From: Muraenolepis orangiensis
Taxonomy: Eukaryota; Chordata; Actinopteri; Gadiformes; Muraenolepididae
Assembly: GCA_027704905.1 (NCBI GenBank)
Contig: CM051016.1
Span: 12,316,643-12,380,642 of the forward strand
Reading direction: 5' to 3'
Length of the DNA: 64,000 nt
Shown: positions 1 through 49,590 of the stretch, one piece after another
Layout of the letters: each line of letters begins with the position of its first letter
Position numbering within the stretch: position 1 is the first letter of the stretch
Notes under the pieces: model-generated
Told to the model about the DNA's origin: nothing
What the model saw: only the letters and a program-made list of their open reading frames with translations
Databases searched by the model: none
Translations under genes and position numbers: made by a program

Positions 1-886
1 AAAGATGACAAGCGCTTCAATGAGTTACCGCAGACCAGAAACCAGAGAGAAACACTGCAGTACACACGACACCGCAGGAGGGAGAGAGCAGAGCAGAACA
101 CAGGCCAGACCCCTGGAGACTCTGACTGGGGGGGGGGGGGGGGGTTCAATCTGAAAGTGGGGCTTGGTGGAGGAGGGTGGTTCTTGATCTGTAAAAACGG
201 GTCTGCTCCCCTTCCCCGTCTCCTGGCACCTGAGTGACGCCTCTGCTCTCAGCAGGGGAGGATGGAGGGTGGGGGGTGGAGGGTGGAGGGTGGGGGTGGG
301 GGGTGGAGGGTGGAGGGTGCGGGGTGGAGGGTGCGGGGGAAACGTTTTTCGTCTGTGTCGTAAACAAACAGCCAGACAACAGAGGAGGGCCTTCAGGGGG
401 GCTCTAATTGCCAGCTAACCGGCGCGCTACGCTAACAAACTGCCGGGGAAGGGGGAAAAAAAAAAAAACAACAACCTCCACCATCCAACATAAAAACTGT
501 GTTGGTGGTTGGGTGGCGGTGGTGTGTGGGGTGGGGGGGTTGGGGGGTGGAGCAGGGATGATGAGATGGCGACGGATGGCTGGATGAAGAAGAAGTGACG
601 TAGAGGCACGGGCGCACACACACTCACCCTGTTTATATGTTGACGTGGAAATGAAGAACACTTTATAGAAAATAAACTCGGAGGCAAATGACGTAATTAC
701 TGGCAAACAGGGGTTTATCTGCTGTATGGAAACAATGAGACTTTCTATCGTGGCTGGCGAACCAGGTGTCACATCCCCAGGCCAGAAGTTGAGTCAACTC
801 CGTAATTACAAGCTTTCCCACAGCGGTCTTCCTTCCACAAAAACCCATGAATCACACACACACGCGCGAACACACACGCGCACACA

Positions 887-930
<44 letters not shown>

Positions 931-1239
931 ACAGGTGTGCACACACAGGCGTGCACGCACACAAGCAGACGTGCACACACACACACACACAGCAGGCCCA
1001 AATACACACACACACACACAGACGTGCGCACACACGCGCGCACACACACAGTCAGTGCTCAGTATTTTATTGCCATACAAAACGACTGCGTTTATCTAGA
1101 TATACGAGTTTGCGGTTCACACCGTAATGAGAGAAAGGGGTATCGAAACATGATCACTGTGAGGATTTATCGCCTTCTATTCGGTCCGTGGGAGCTCCCG
1201 ACAAAGCAGCACTGTGTCGTCGTCGCTGAACCCCCCCCC

Positions 1240-1272
<33 letters not shown>

Positions 1273-2050
1273 GCCCACTTTGCATAATTCTCTCCCAAAG
1301 TTCCCCCGATTCCAAGGTCAATTTTGCAGCGCTGTCACAATGTTCCCTTGCAAGCTCAGCAATACTGCAGCAGTACGTCTCCCCCCCCCCCCGTCTCTTC
1401 TCCTCCCCTCCCCTCCCCTCCCTCTTCCCTCCCCTCACCTCCCCTGCTTCCCACCTCTAACCCTCTCTCTCACCCAGCCTGTGTGTGTTGGTACATTTAA
1501 CAAGCTCCCCTGTCGCAAAGATAATAAACACACACACATGTAGACACACACGCACGCATGCGCACCCACGCTCATATGCACAGAATCCATGCCAGGGACA
1601 AGTGCACACTTGCACACACTAAGTGTCTAAATACATGCACACAACCCTCAGTGACTTGGGAGTAGGTTGTCTATTGGTGTGCAAGCTTGGCTGTCTCCAT
1701 GACTACCTCTACCTCTACCTCGCTCTCTCTCTATTATTTTTTTCCTTTCCAAGAATTTACTGACTACTTGCACTGGCTAAACTTAGCGATAGGAAGACAG
1801 ACTCCCACAGAAGAGTGAGTAATGTGAGCAACTGAGTGGAATTTTCCCACCTGAGTAATGAAATTACGTATCGAGACAGGCTGCAGTTGTTTAGTCACTA
1901 GCCGACATCGCTCGGAGAAGCAGAACACATCGACATGTATACAACAGCTTTCTAAGGTCTAAGTGGAGCCGACAACAGAGGAAGAGGATTGCAGATGAAC
2001 AAGGGCCAGCTAAATGGAAGCTAAGTGGAGAGACACGGTGTCGGTGTTTC

Positions 2051-2096
<46 letters not shown>

Positions 2097-3246
2097 TGTT
2101 GTGTGTGAGCTGCATGTTTACAGCCAAGTCTTCCCTTCAGATTACATTGTAATGTTGTTGACGCACTGTCAATACACACAAACTAGTGTGTGTCTGTGTG
2201 TGTGTAAGGCATGCAAAACGCTGATGATAAACACACACACACACACACACACCGACACCAACACACACACACACACACACACACATCGTCAGAAATATTG
2301 CCTGGCATGGGGGAGCTTCTTATTCCTTCAGACTGTCTGTCATTGGGCCTTGAGAGATAAACACACTTTCACGGAAAATTTGTAATTTTCTCATCGCAAC
2401 GTATTTTTAAATATGCGGCTATGATGCTTTGAACGAAAACATGACAGTACGAGTAAGTGAGCAGGCAGTGGCTCCCATTAGGCTATCATATAGAGAAGTC
2501 AAACCCTTACCCATAAAATACTTTTTACTCTTTACATAAAAGATATTTCCCTGTGTTTGTGTCATAGACATGTATTCTGTCCATGGTGTCTGGCCGACTC
2601 GGCCCCCAGCGAGAGACTCCACCCCCTTTTTAAAGAGGGGGGGGGGGGGGGGGGTCCATATCTTCATCGTCCTTCATACGGCGCTATGGTTACAAAATTC
2701 CAAACTTAATTGCTACCCCAGGGTTCCTGCGGGTTTGCCGGAATACCAACAAGAACACCGGAGCGCATGCTGCATCCATCCCCCCACCACCACCACCCCC
2801 ACTCCCAAGGCCTGGAGTTGGTTGGCAGAGGGGGGGGGGAGAAAGAGGGAGGGAGAGGGAGAGGGAGAGGGGGTGGGGAGAGAGAGGGAGAGGGAGAGAG
2901 AGGGAGAGGGGGGGGAGAGAGAGGGAGAGGGAGAGAGGGAGAGGAGAGGGAGAGGGAGAGGGAGAGGGAGGGGGTGGGGAGACTCTGGGGTCCGGCTACC
3001 TTGGGAGTCTGCTGGGCCTGATAAGCAAGTTGCCAGCCAGACAGCCAGGATCCTTCATAAAGAAAGGAGGAAGGATGCTGATGGTGGTGGTGGTGGTGGT
3101 GTAGGGTGGGTGTGAGGCACACATTCTCACAGGGTTGAGTAATTACCCGTGCCGGGCTGGCGACTGAGAGCCGAGATAGGGGATTCCTCTCCTTCAACGA
3201 GGTGGATGGAATATATAGGCGGTATGCGCAACCTCACTAGCTCATG

Positions 3247-3282
<36 letters not shown>

Positions 3283-4584
3283 TTTGGGGGAACACTGCAG
3301 GTGCATTGTGTGTGCACGCTTATATCTATTGATCTCGACACAAGTCACAAGCCACCCTGTGCCAATATGTCAGCCGGGTATTTTACTGTTGTAATGTTGC
3401 TGTGGTATCCGTCTTTGTGTGGTGTGGTGTGGCGTGGCGGCGTGTGGTGGTGTGGTGTGGTGTGGTGGTGGTGGTGGTGTGTGGTGTGGTGGTGGTGGTG
3501 TGGTGTGGTGTGTTTCTAAAGGGACTAAATTAACGATGCAGACCAGAGAGGGCACGACCACTATGGATTGTTCAGGAACAGGATCCCATTCGGCACACTT
3601 TGTTCTACCAACGATCATTCGTGGGGGTGGGTTAGGGGAATATTATTTGATATTTAATATTTGATGATGATACCATATTGGCACAATAGTAACCGCTGCA
3701 ATGTATCTAGCCATTATTATTTTTTACTTTGAAGATTTATTTGGAAAAAAAAGAAATAATCGGCCCGATACTATTTTGCACCTTGGCTCGCTTCCATGTG
3801 TCTCAGTGAGAACAACAACAACACAGAAGGCAAGGGGCTGCACACCGCAGCTTCATATCTCTCGCATTCTACAAGGAACCGAGAGACCGCATCGACATAG
3901 TACCGTAACCCCACACTGCCCCCTACAGGCCGGACAGGGTAGTGCTAGAACTCCTCCACCACGAGTTAGTTGGCCGTGGGCATGTGTTAGTCAGACGCCT
4001 GTGTAAGAGCCTCAGTGTATAATGGGTTTTTCTCCGGTACCTTTCACTCTGAAAAACTAGGTTTTGCCGCAGTATTGGCTGACACTAAATCATAAACACC
4101 ACTGATCCCCTGAAAAGCTTAATTCATAGCAAGAGCGAAATGTGAGAATGTAATCATTAAAACCAAACCGTGTAAAACAAAAATACTCATATATTAAAGG
4201 AATCACCCAGGGGCTTAAGTCCAAGGAAGGAAACCATGACTCAATATAAATAAAGACTCTCTCTCTCTCTCTCTCTCTCTCTCCCCCCCCTAATTAACTT
4301 CCTCACAGCGGGGGGGCTCAGTCACTCACCCAGCAGCCCTGCCCACCGAGGGCCTAATGACTACCACCTGGGCCCGCCTGGCACACAGAAGATATAATAC
4401 CTCCATGGCCTTTCCGCGGATGGCGCTTTGATGCTTGCTATATACCCATGCTGGGGTAATCCTCAGCCGAAAGGTCAGCCTCAGTCTAGCTACCTCTGCT
4501 GCCTCCCCCATGGGGGGTGGGGGGGGACAGGCCTCAGTCTAGGGCTGAGGCATTAAGGCACGGCAAGGTTAGTCTAGTCACAAA

Positions 4585-4870
4585 AAAGACCCACCACCAA
4601 AAATGTCTTTAGTCTTTTACGTTAAACAGAACTCGAGTCATCACAGTTACTGCACTGTATTCATGATGCTGCTGCACTACTGGCACTTTAAAATGCTTTT
4701 AAAGATTTTTGTAAAACAACACATGTACATATCATTTAACGGTTACTTTGCTGCTCTTTTTTGTTTATTTTTATTGTATATATTATTGTGGTATTGTTGG
4801 TATTGTTTTGGAGATGTATACTGCGGGAGGGAATGGGGAGTATAATCATTCCAATGTACTTAAGTTACAA
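4585..4870. repeat. Dispersed repeat, copy 1
   Basis: The end TACTGCGGGAGGGAATGGGG followed by AGTATAATCATTCCA recurs at 60860-60900 (ACTGCCGGAGGGAATGGGGA) and the TTACTGCACTGTATTCATGA segment recurs near 41455-41490. It is an old interspersed repeat of unknown class, probably a LINE 3' tail. Confidence 0.5.
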
Positions 4871-5574
4871 ATGGCCAATGAAAATATCTTGTATCTCGAG
4901 TGTTTCGCTGATCAAATATGACTGTGCGGCTGACTGACTGAAGCCCGCTGCGAATTCATTATAAACGAAGTGATTATACGAGCCAGGTTTCAGTATGTGC
5001 AGCCGTTCTCTGTGATTACAACGAAAAGCAAATTCCCTGTCGAGTCTCTCAGGCGATCTCACACGCGTGTGATGTGTGTTTACCCGCCGGTCTCCACACA
5101 GGCGCCCGTCGAGCCCATATAAAGCGGCCAGTCGGAGCCGTGTTGCATGAACGCAATAATAATAACACATCGATAAACATCTACAAACGGCACAAGTTCT
5201 TCGCTGTGATACCAGGGGATTTGAAAGAAAAAAAATGATGCTGAATGATAATGGAGCGGGGATTTGTTTTTAAACGCTAATGAATGCCAGACCGAAACGG
5301 GGCAGAGAGAATGATGAGAGATAATACCCAATGCCCGCCTAGTACATAAAAGCAACCCATCATATCATGAGTATTATGCACGACTCTTGTGTTTGCAGCA
5401 CGATAACCCCTCTGTGAATCGAGTATCCATATAGAGTATCGAATGTTGATCTAATTGATTTCAGCTCACTTGAAGACAGCCTGCAAGCATATTGGTTAGA
5501 TGCCATATTAGGTTCGCTGTACTGTGATTGACAATACATTTGAATCGAATCTGTTCACATTACATAACATAATA

Positions 5575-5640
5575 TTACAGTCATTTAGCAGACGCTTTTG
5601 TCCAAAGCCTTCACCTTTATAGGTTAGAAAAGCGTGAGTG
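5575..5640. repeat. Fish interspersed repeat fragment (CATTTAGCAGACGCTTTT motif)
   Basis: CATTTAGCAGACGCTTTTGT followed by CCAAAG is a very common teleost interspersed-repeat signature. Only the end of such an element seems to be present. Confidence 0.55.
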
Positions 5641-5983
5641 AGACAAATGCACATGCCTTAATCTACTGTGACATCAACTAAATACTGGAATCCCTAGAGC
5701 AGATATAGATAAAGCTCATGAATCTGAAGAATCACTTCATTAGCCTTAAGTTAACCCTGGCCCTGTGGTCCAGAAACACAGACCAGCAGGCTGAGTTGTG
5801 TGAAACCTGCCCTGCTGAGCTGACATGGCACCTTCTTGATGCTGGGTGGAGGGCCACATACAGCCAGCTTCACCTACCACTAGTGCTACCATTACTCTCG
5901 TTACCCATATATACAACCCCCGATCTCCCTCGCCCATATACAAATACCACTCCTGCCCCACTCTCTCCTCTCTCTCTCTCTTA

Positions 5984-6051
<68 letters not shown>

Positions 6052-6228
6052 AGACCCTTTTCACAGAGGGGGTCATCGTAGGAACCAACAACAGGTGTCG
6101 CTCATAACACTAATTATGGATCTGGGTAGTAAGACTGAACATAACACACATTGCAGCAGGTGTAGCCCCTAACATTTAAGGGGGCCCTTATGTTACCACG
6201 TGTGTGTGTGTGTGTGTGTGCTTAGACA

Positions 6229-6380
6229 TTACAAGCTTGTCATGTGACTAAAATTGTCATCGACCTATTGACATTACACAGTGGGAGTGTCAACCCTGCA
6301 TGACGACGAGATCAGCTTACCAGCCTACCCGGGGGACTTTACAATGTCAATGACAATTTTAGTCACATGACATTTTGAAA
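6229..6380. mobile_element. Palindromic MITE-like element, copy 1
   Basis: CATGTGACTAAAATTGTCAT near 6241 is repeated inverted as ATGACAATTTTAGTCACATG at 6350-6369, giving a stem-loop-type element with AAAATGTCATGTGAC ends. A related copy in the opposite orientation lies at about 18060-18160. Confidence 0.5.
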
Positions 6381-6383
6381 TGG

Positions 6384-6561
<178 letters not shown>

Positions 6562-6779
6562 GTGGTGGTGAAATAGGGGCCCTTTGAAACAGGGAAGGGC
6601 ATGTGTTTCATTTGTGTGTCAAACAAGCAATGATCAGTTATCTTTACTGGTTCAGTCTATTACCCTGTCCCCTAGTACATCAAAAGTAGCAGACGCATAA
6701 TTAGTGTTGAGAGTGAATGTGAAAAGGTTTTATACTAACCCTACTAACCCCACTCCCAGACATACCAGGACTTTCTCTC

Positions 6780-7430
6780 TCCCGTATACTGAACCCCCTT
6801 CACCCATATAACCCCACTCTCTCCTTCACCCATATAGTAACCCTACTCTCTCTCTCTCTCTCCTTTACCCATATATAAACCCTACTCTCTCTCTCTCTCC
6901 TTCACCCATATATCAACCCTTCTCTCTCTCTCTCTCTCCTTTACCCATATATAAACCCTACTCTCTCTCCTTTACCCATATATAAACCCTACTCTCTCTC
7001 TCCTTTACCCATATATAAACCCTACTCTCTCTCCTTTACCCATATATAAACCCTACTCTCTCTCTCTCTCCTTTACCCATATATCAACCCTACTCTCTCT
7101 CTCTCCTTTACCCATATATAAACCCTACTCTCTCTCCTTTACCCATATATAAACCCTACTCTCTCTCTCTCCTTTACCCATATATAAACCCTACTCTCTC
7201 TCCTTTACCCATATATAAACCCTACTCTCTCCTTTACCCATATATAAACCCTACTCCCTCTCATTCACCCATATATAAACCCTACTCTCTCTCCTTTACC
7301 CATATATAAACCCTACTCTCTCATTCACCCATATATTAACCCTACTCTCTCTCTCCTTCACCCATATAGTAACCCTACTCTCTCTCTCGCTCTCCTTTAC
7401 CCATATATTAACCCCATATACCAACACTGA
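6780..7430. repeat. Minisatellite, about 30-40 bp unit
   Basis: Some 18-20 copies of a unit built from a variable (CT)n run plus CCTTTACCCATATATAAACC and CTA. Copy length varies mainly through the (CT)n part. Degenerate copies (ACCCATATACCA, ACTAACCC) continue to about 7720. Confidence 0.9.
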
Positions 7431-7827
7431 TCACTCACTATATACCTAACCCTTACCCATACACTAACCCCCTGACCTCACCCCATACTACTTACCCCAC
7501 TCACAGATACACCAAGACTGGCTTGCTCCCATAATAACCTCTCTCTCTCTCCACTCCCACCCATATACCAGATCACTCACCCTATACCTAAACCTCATCC
7601 CAACACTAACCCAAATACCAACCCCCTGACCCACTAACCCAAATACCAACAGTGATCTCTCACCTATATATACACACACTAACCCTACTCCCTCCCTTGC
7701 CCATATACACGAACACTGCTCTCTCACACCCGCCCAAATGGCTAATTTAACCAAGATTGAATTAGAATAGGGGAGGCCTCTAGTTTTAAAAAGAGGTGAA
7801 TTTGTGGCTCTAACCTTAACGTCTGGC

Positions 7828-8033
<206 letters not shown>

Positions 8034-8279
8034 ACTATCTGGGCTTACTGGCTGAAAGCATTGTAAATGGCAAACCTCTTACTCGACGGACTAAATATAC
8101 AAATATACAATTTTTATAAGGCTAGACGACGGCTGGACGACGAAGCAGACATGTAAACGAAGACGTTAACTATATTATAGCCCTTTCAAATCCCCGCTTT
8201 GTAGTCACAGTGAGAGTGTGTTTGGTCAGCCACGTTCCCCATTTACGGCAAGCACGTCAAATTAAAATGAATTATAAAG

Positions 8280-9909
8280 TCCCGATGCACCTTTATACTT
8301 TATTCAACAATACATCTCCCGTGGTGGACATTTTGGTCTAACAGGAGAGCAGACTAGGGTGTTTTTTTTTCTCTTTTCTTTCTTTCTTTTTTTCCTTTTC
8401 TTTTGTCTCTCTGGTCAGGCCAACAGAACAGAAAAGAAAAACCGGCCTGGCGGCGTGAAATGAATAGAAGACACGGGGAGGCCCCTTTTTAACGCCACGG
8501 CTGCAGGCCTGCATGCACAGAGCTGTGAAGTATACAGGCAGCCTCTACGACAGGTTAGTGCTGTACAAACGGCTACGGTTCCTCATGACGGTGGGGGAAG
8601 GGAAAGGGGAAGGGGTAGAGGTAGGGGTAGGGGATGAGGGACCGGAGCCAGTGGTGTGTCTGTGTCTCTGTGTCTGTCCACTTTAGTTCACAGCGGACAG
8701 ACGGTGAGATATCACACAGCGGTTCTGTGGCGGCATCATTATCATCATCATCATCATCATCGTCGTCGTCGTCATCGTCAACATTATCATTATCATGAAC
8801 ACTACAGCAAATCCACAAAAAAACAACTGAAGAAGAAATAAAAAAAGGCACAAGCCCCGTCGTCGACGGTCACCAGAGACCCAGCGAGGAGAGCGGCGGA
8901 CCACCGAGCCACCGAGTCGTTTGAAACTAAGAACATCCCAAACCTCACCCACGGACCGCCCTCCCAAAAAGCAGCCATTTGAGCGACAAAAAACGGAAAC
9001 ATATTGTGTTGTTGTGTGAAACAGTGAAGGACAAATCAAGTCTGCCAAGAGGGTCTTAAGTTTTTCCACTGGTCCTGGGTCAGAAAATACAGTCCTAAAG
9101 CAAGTGTTTAAAACAAACAAAGCAGGTTTATTTCAAACTAATAACAATATGCACCCACACATCCACACCGCCGCCGTCATGTCTTCCCCCTCCAACGGTG
9201 TTTCGGTGAATCGCTCTTTAAAATTCAGTGAAGTATACGAAACAAATCAAAGACATTTATTTGTAGCAGGGGACCCAAAGTTCATATGTGTATGGATCTT
9301 CCCCCCCGCCCCCCCCCCCCTGGTTAAAAGCAGCTGGACCAGTGTCACTGAATGCAGGCCATGGGGTTTGGCGTTTGAAACATGAAGCATTAAAAGGACA
9401 GCACAAAGAGCGTTCGGTTAAAACTTCTGCAGCAGTCTTTTAAAATAAGGAGAGCAGAGGCGGCACGGGGGCAGCCACTGCCGTTTCAAGTAATGTGGTT
9501 GGACTGAATTCAACCCAAAGCAATGATTTACTCTGTCTCTTCCATAGGAAGGCCCAACCGCTGCCCAAATCACAATTAAAACATTTTGGCAGAAAAATCA
9601 TTGAAATTGACCAATCGCAGATTCATTAAAATTTGTGTGGTGGCATTACAACTTAAAAAAGGAGGGAGAGCATGAAATACAAAATGATCTACCATTGAAA
9701 TAGCTAGCGTGCCATCTACGTAAGAACACGGGCATTTGTGAGGGATAACACATTGTTGTTGTTATCGTTTCTCAGGACAACAACGGATGTGAGTGGTTCC
9801 TCGCCATGTCCCGTGTGGCGAGGGGGGTCTGGCGGGTGCTTTGCTGGAACATGAGTGCAGAGAAGAAGAGACAACTTTACAAAATGATCTTTTACCTACT
9901 GAGTGATGA
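8280..9909 (-). other. scaf8: probable scaf8 3' untranslated region
   Basis: About 1.6 kb downstream of the scaf8 stop without a supported coding exon. AATAAA hexamers on the minus strand lie at 9256-9261, 9127-9132 and 8299-8304, so several 3' ends are possible. A mixed ATC/GTC trinucleotide run lies at about 8733-8800. The true cleavage site cannot be chosen from sequence alone. Confidence 0.5.
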
Positions 9910-38029
<28,120 letters not shown>

Positions 38030-38200
38030 CGTGGTTAAAATCAGCTTGCAGTCTAGATGTTTAAAAAATATATATTGTTATCTCTTCCCCAGCCGGTTTG
38101 AATGTTGCTCCAGACTGGTAGGAGATGGAGGAGACTGCCAATATGGCGCATAACCTCAATGCGAAGTCTACTGCGAGAAAGAGTGAGCAGCGGCCTCCTG
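38030..38200 (-). promoter_or_regulatory. scaf8 5'UTR and proximal promoter region
   Basis: The short interval upstream of the scaf8 start codon must contain or adjoin its transcription start. On the minus strand it holds GCCATATTGG (38138-38147), a YY1-like CCAT core. There is no TATA box at a convincing distance. Assigned mainly by position. Confidence 0.4.
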
Positions 38201-38329
38201 TGGCATAATGTAGTACTGCAAGTCGGCTTTGGGAACTTTATACAACCCCCTCAACCCTTCTTTCTTTGTAGTCGTTATGTTGTGAACAATGAGAAACCAC
38301 AAGTATCCTTAAATGTTCAGTTTGCGGCA

Positions 38330-39357
38330 CAAATACTTTATTCCCCTTAGAAAGGCAAACACGCAACCAATACAGTAATGATTAAAGGCGGAAGATAAAT
38401 CATACATTAGTTATGTACAATACTTTATCGTTTCTGGCAACAATTAAATCCTTCAAGAAACAAACTAAAATTAAAATGACCAAAAAAATGGTTTGTGCCT
38501 AGTTCTGTATTGGTTCCACGTTAAGGTATGTTGCTGACCCTCTGTAGTACAGTTGTAGCTTCTTTAAAGCATATAACTATTTAACCAATGCAGATTCCTA
38601 GGGTACGGAATCACAGACATATCTGAGTCTTTGACATGACAGGGCTCGTGGCAGTTGGATTTAATGAACCATTATAGATTAGCATGTGCAAAAGCTAGAG
38701 AAGATGACCATTGTGCATGCCTTATCGAATGCTTGTTCAACAGGACAGCTGGAAATCCTATGCTAACATACTTTTTTTATATCCTATTTACATAGTTGAT
38801 TTGGTTCATTGGGATTTTCAAATCATTGTGAAATGAAATCTATCAAAATCAAAGTTGCAAACCCAAACATCATACATTGCCTTCCACAGTGACATTTCAA
38901 CAGGTAAAAGCAGTGTTATTGCATGGCACCGATATTAAAAGGATAAATATAAAACAGTGGACAACTAAAAAAAAAAATTGTTAAAAAAAAGAGCTTCCAG
39001 GTTGAGATGTATGGGTGTATTTTGAATCTATTCTATACCTCCAATTTGAAACACTGGAATTAAGACTATTTCCACAGAATACATTTCATAAAATACACCA
39101 ACAAGGCAACCAGAAACATATAGAGCTTGTAATACAATAAGTAAATGTAATACTAAATAGACAAACTTCACATTTTACTTTGACCAACTACAAAACGTTT
39201 ACCGTTTGGGTGCTAAAAATATATCTTCCACTTGATAGGCAGTACTTCGTTTTTGCAATCGTCCGACAATAGTTGGACAGCAACAGTGTTGGGGGGGGGG
39301 GTGCCAAGAACCCTCCAGGCATAGGCTATCATTCTTCAGTAGTCCTTTTATAGTCCT
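38330..39357 (-). other. ipcef1: probable ipcef1 3' untranslated region
   Basis: AT-rich, with no coding exon recognised on either strand. It runs from the ipcef1 stop to the AATAAA at 38337 and includes short poly(A) stretches and a C10 run (as read on the minus strand) near 39290. Confidence 0.5.
38337..38342 (-). terminator. candidate poly(A) signal of ipcef1
   Basis: AATAAA on the minus strand, about 1.0 kb past the ipcef1 stop and only about 310 bp before the scaf8 start codon. No other gene on this strand lies between, so it is the best available 3' end signal for ipcef1. Confidence 0.5.
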
Positions 39358-46709
<7,352 letters not shown>

Positions 46710-47160
46710 GTTGTCGGTGAAGGGCTAAACTAAAAACTAAATGAAAAAGCTCAATTGTATTCTAGTGATCGGGGTTTCTGTGAAGGCTGGCGGGGTTTGG
46801 TAAACACATACGTCACACATTTCTTAAAAGTAAGTCGTTTGGTTTGAAACGCTTACTGCTTACTGTAACATGTCCACTGGGTGTCCACTAGGTGTCGCTG
46901 TGCTACAATGTAAGAACTGCCCGCTCGTGTTTATTTTTTGACTCGAAAGTAAAACACCTCCCGTCCCCCCAGTAGCCAATGCGATCGCAGTTGCTGCTTT
47001 GCAGTTTCCAGTTAATCCTGTGGGGGGGGGGGGGGGGGGGCGCGCAATAGGGAAGGTATCAACCATAACCTTCTAATGGCTGCCGGCGGTGGTAGAGGAA
47101 ATGCTGGGCCCCTTCAGGGTCGGCCGGGGCAGGGCCATCAACGCTCTTCAGCGTTCTGTG
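46710..47160 (-). promoter_or_regulatory. ipcef1 upstream region
   Basis: Upstream of the proposed start the sequence becomes GC-richer (47040-47150). It contains an inverted CCAAT box (ATTGGCT on the minus strand, about 46974-46980) and a poly-G run at 47022-47040. Promoter status is inferred from position. Confidence 0.35.
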
Positions 47161-48499
47161 GTGAGCTGGTCGTTGTAGACATAACATTTCCCCTGTTGTT
47201 CTCCTGCCAAAACACACGAGATGGAAGAAGCTTACGCTGCTCCGACTGAAAGGGCCGGATGTTGTGGTGGTGGTGGGCTATGTCTGTCTGCGCTGGGGCA
47301 GTGGTAAACCAACAGGGGACGTTCTCACATCGCCAGCTGTATCAGTCTCTCCCTTCTCTTTCAATCTCCCTCTCCTTCTTCTTCTTCTTCTCTCCCTTTT
47401 CTAATGACGATACAAACCTAATTCCTCACTTTATTTCACAAGGACCACCCCCAACCACCATTGGACCATAACACACACATTGCTGACAACACTTCTCTCT
47501 CTTCTTTGTTTCCTGCTTACAAGACAAAGCGATAGAGAGTGAGAGAGGAACCCTTAGCATGGCCTACTAAAGTGATTTAAGGGGGTGGGTAGGGGAGGAT
47601 TTCACACAAGCGTGTATTGGGTATATGAAAAGGGAGGAAGGGGGTTGAGGCCCTGAGGTAATCTGCCTGAGACTCATGTCAAAAGGCGCAGAGAGGATTC
47701 GTGAGAAAGTGGATTGGTCACACCATTGTAAGGCTCAATCTCCCATCACACTCCATGCTGAGAATTGACACGGCACTTAGCTAATATCCCTCCTCCCCCT
47801 TCCCCAAGTCTGTGTGTGTGGGAGGGGGGCTGTGTGCGTGTGTGCGCGTGTATGGGTGTGTGTATGAGTGTGTGTGTGTGGGTCTGTGTGTGTGTGTGTG
47901 TGTGTGAGACAGAGGAGAGAGAGAGAGACAGAGACTGAGAAAACAGAGTGGTTATTCTTTGCCGGAGGGATCTCACACTGGCAGTGAGTGGCAGGGTGCA
48001 TTAGTGGGGCTGGGTGGGTGGGGTGGGTGGGCAGGCAGCACCAGGGAGGTCATCTCAGGTTGTAGCCCGTGCAGGCCAGCAGGAGAACCAGGCCAGGGGG
48101 GACGGGGTGACGGGACTGGTCAGCCCTCCCCTAGGCTCTGCCCTGCACCTCTGGGGCTGAGGCTAGAGGTTCCATTGGTTTACTTTGAGTTAACATGGTC
48201 AAGGCAGTGGAAGCCTTCCAGAAAGCCGATGGACGTGGATCACTAAACTAACACACCCCACTTCCGTGTGGTCAGGAGTAGAATTAACACATCACGCACG
48301 CTTGCACGCACGCACACACACCATCGAGGGCTGCCACCTCACGGCCTCACACAGGACAGAAGTCGCAGAATGCCATAGAATGTATAGCCTCCCCCTTACC
48401 ACCTCCCATCCATGGGTCCCTCCGATGTCTTACATTAGCTTGACAGCTGAGGCTCCAGGTTTCCTTTGACACTACAAGAAGTCACTATTAGACTTGCAA

Positions 48500-48762
48500 T
48501 TAAAGTAAAGGTAATGGATGCTTTTATATAGTGCTTTACAAGTCATGCCTCACATTCACCCATTAATTCATTCATACACACATTCAACCACCGACGGCGG
48601 AGTCAGCCGTGCAAGGAGACCGCCAGCAGCACGTCGGGAGCAGTTAGGGTGTCTTGCTCAAGGACACCGACAGTTTTTGCTAGAAGGAGCCGGTGGGGAT
48701 TGAACCAGCAACCTTCCGCTTGTTAGGCGACCGCTCTACCTCCTGAGCTATACTGCCCGTCC
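48500..48762 (-). mobile_element. tRNA-derived SINE, copy 1
   Basis: On the minus strand the element begins GGGCAGTATAGCTCAGGAGG, a tRNA A-box, and continues to GGTTGCTGGTTCAATCCCC, a B-box. A body with TTGAGCAAGACACCCTAAC follows, and the end is GTAAAGCACTATATAAAAGC, a LINE-like tail. It is a pol III promoter-bearing SINE, not a functional tRNA gene. Confidence 0.82.
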
Positions 48763-49231
48763 CGTCCCCTCTTAGTTGTCAGTAATGCATCTATCCTTCC
48801 GACCCCTGCAGAGGTCCTAGAGTGGTATGCTCCACACTGAGGGATTGACACCAACCTATGGTTCTGTGGGGGGGGGGGGGGGGGGGGGGGCATGACACGT
48901 GTGTGTGTGTGTGTGGTGGGGGGGGGGGGGGGGCTATTCCAAGGGGGGACTATTTCAAGTATTCCCTTGTGGCAATACCATTCCCACATCTGCCACAGTC
49001 AATTGTGCCGTGGTCACGGTGTAAGTGTTGACTGAATTTTACTCCGATCACCCCCCTAATAGAAGCTATACTTCTCTGTAATGTGTGGTTACCGCATTTG
49101 GCCAAATTACAGACATTCCCAATAGACAAGCACAGGGTTTGATGAGCAATGAAATGTTTTTTTAAATGTGTTTTTTTAATGCCGTCAATGGAATTGATTA
49201 CATGAGATGTATTGAAGTCAACCGTGGCCAG

Positions 49232-49299
<68 letters not shown>

Positions 49300-49559
49300 A
49301 GATTGATTGTGTGTGTGAGTTGCCTAGACTTACACACAACATAACATCTAAAAAGAACATTCCCGTCAGCATATCTCAGTGGGACATTTTAATAGGTTTG
49401 TCAACTAAGCTCTTGTTTTTTCACCCCCTATTGTGTCATGTGTGAGCCTAGAGGTCAAAGGCCATCGGAATTCCTCACTCACATTTCCCCCCCCCCATCT
49501 AGGAAAGCAAGCTCATTTATTCTGAAAACGCACAGGACACACCAGCCCTATTCACGTAC

Positions 49560-49590
<31 letters not shown>

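Noticed and set aside
48685..48757. Functional tRNA gene
   Set aside because: A and B boxes are present, but the cloverleaf cannot be completed, and it continues into a SINE body and tail.
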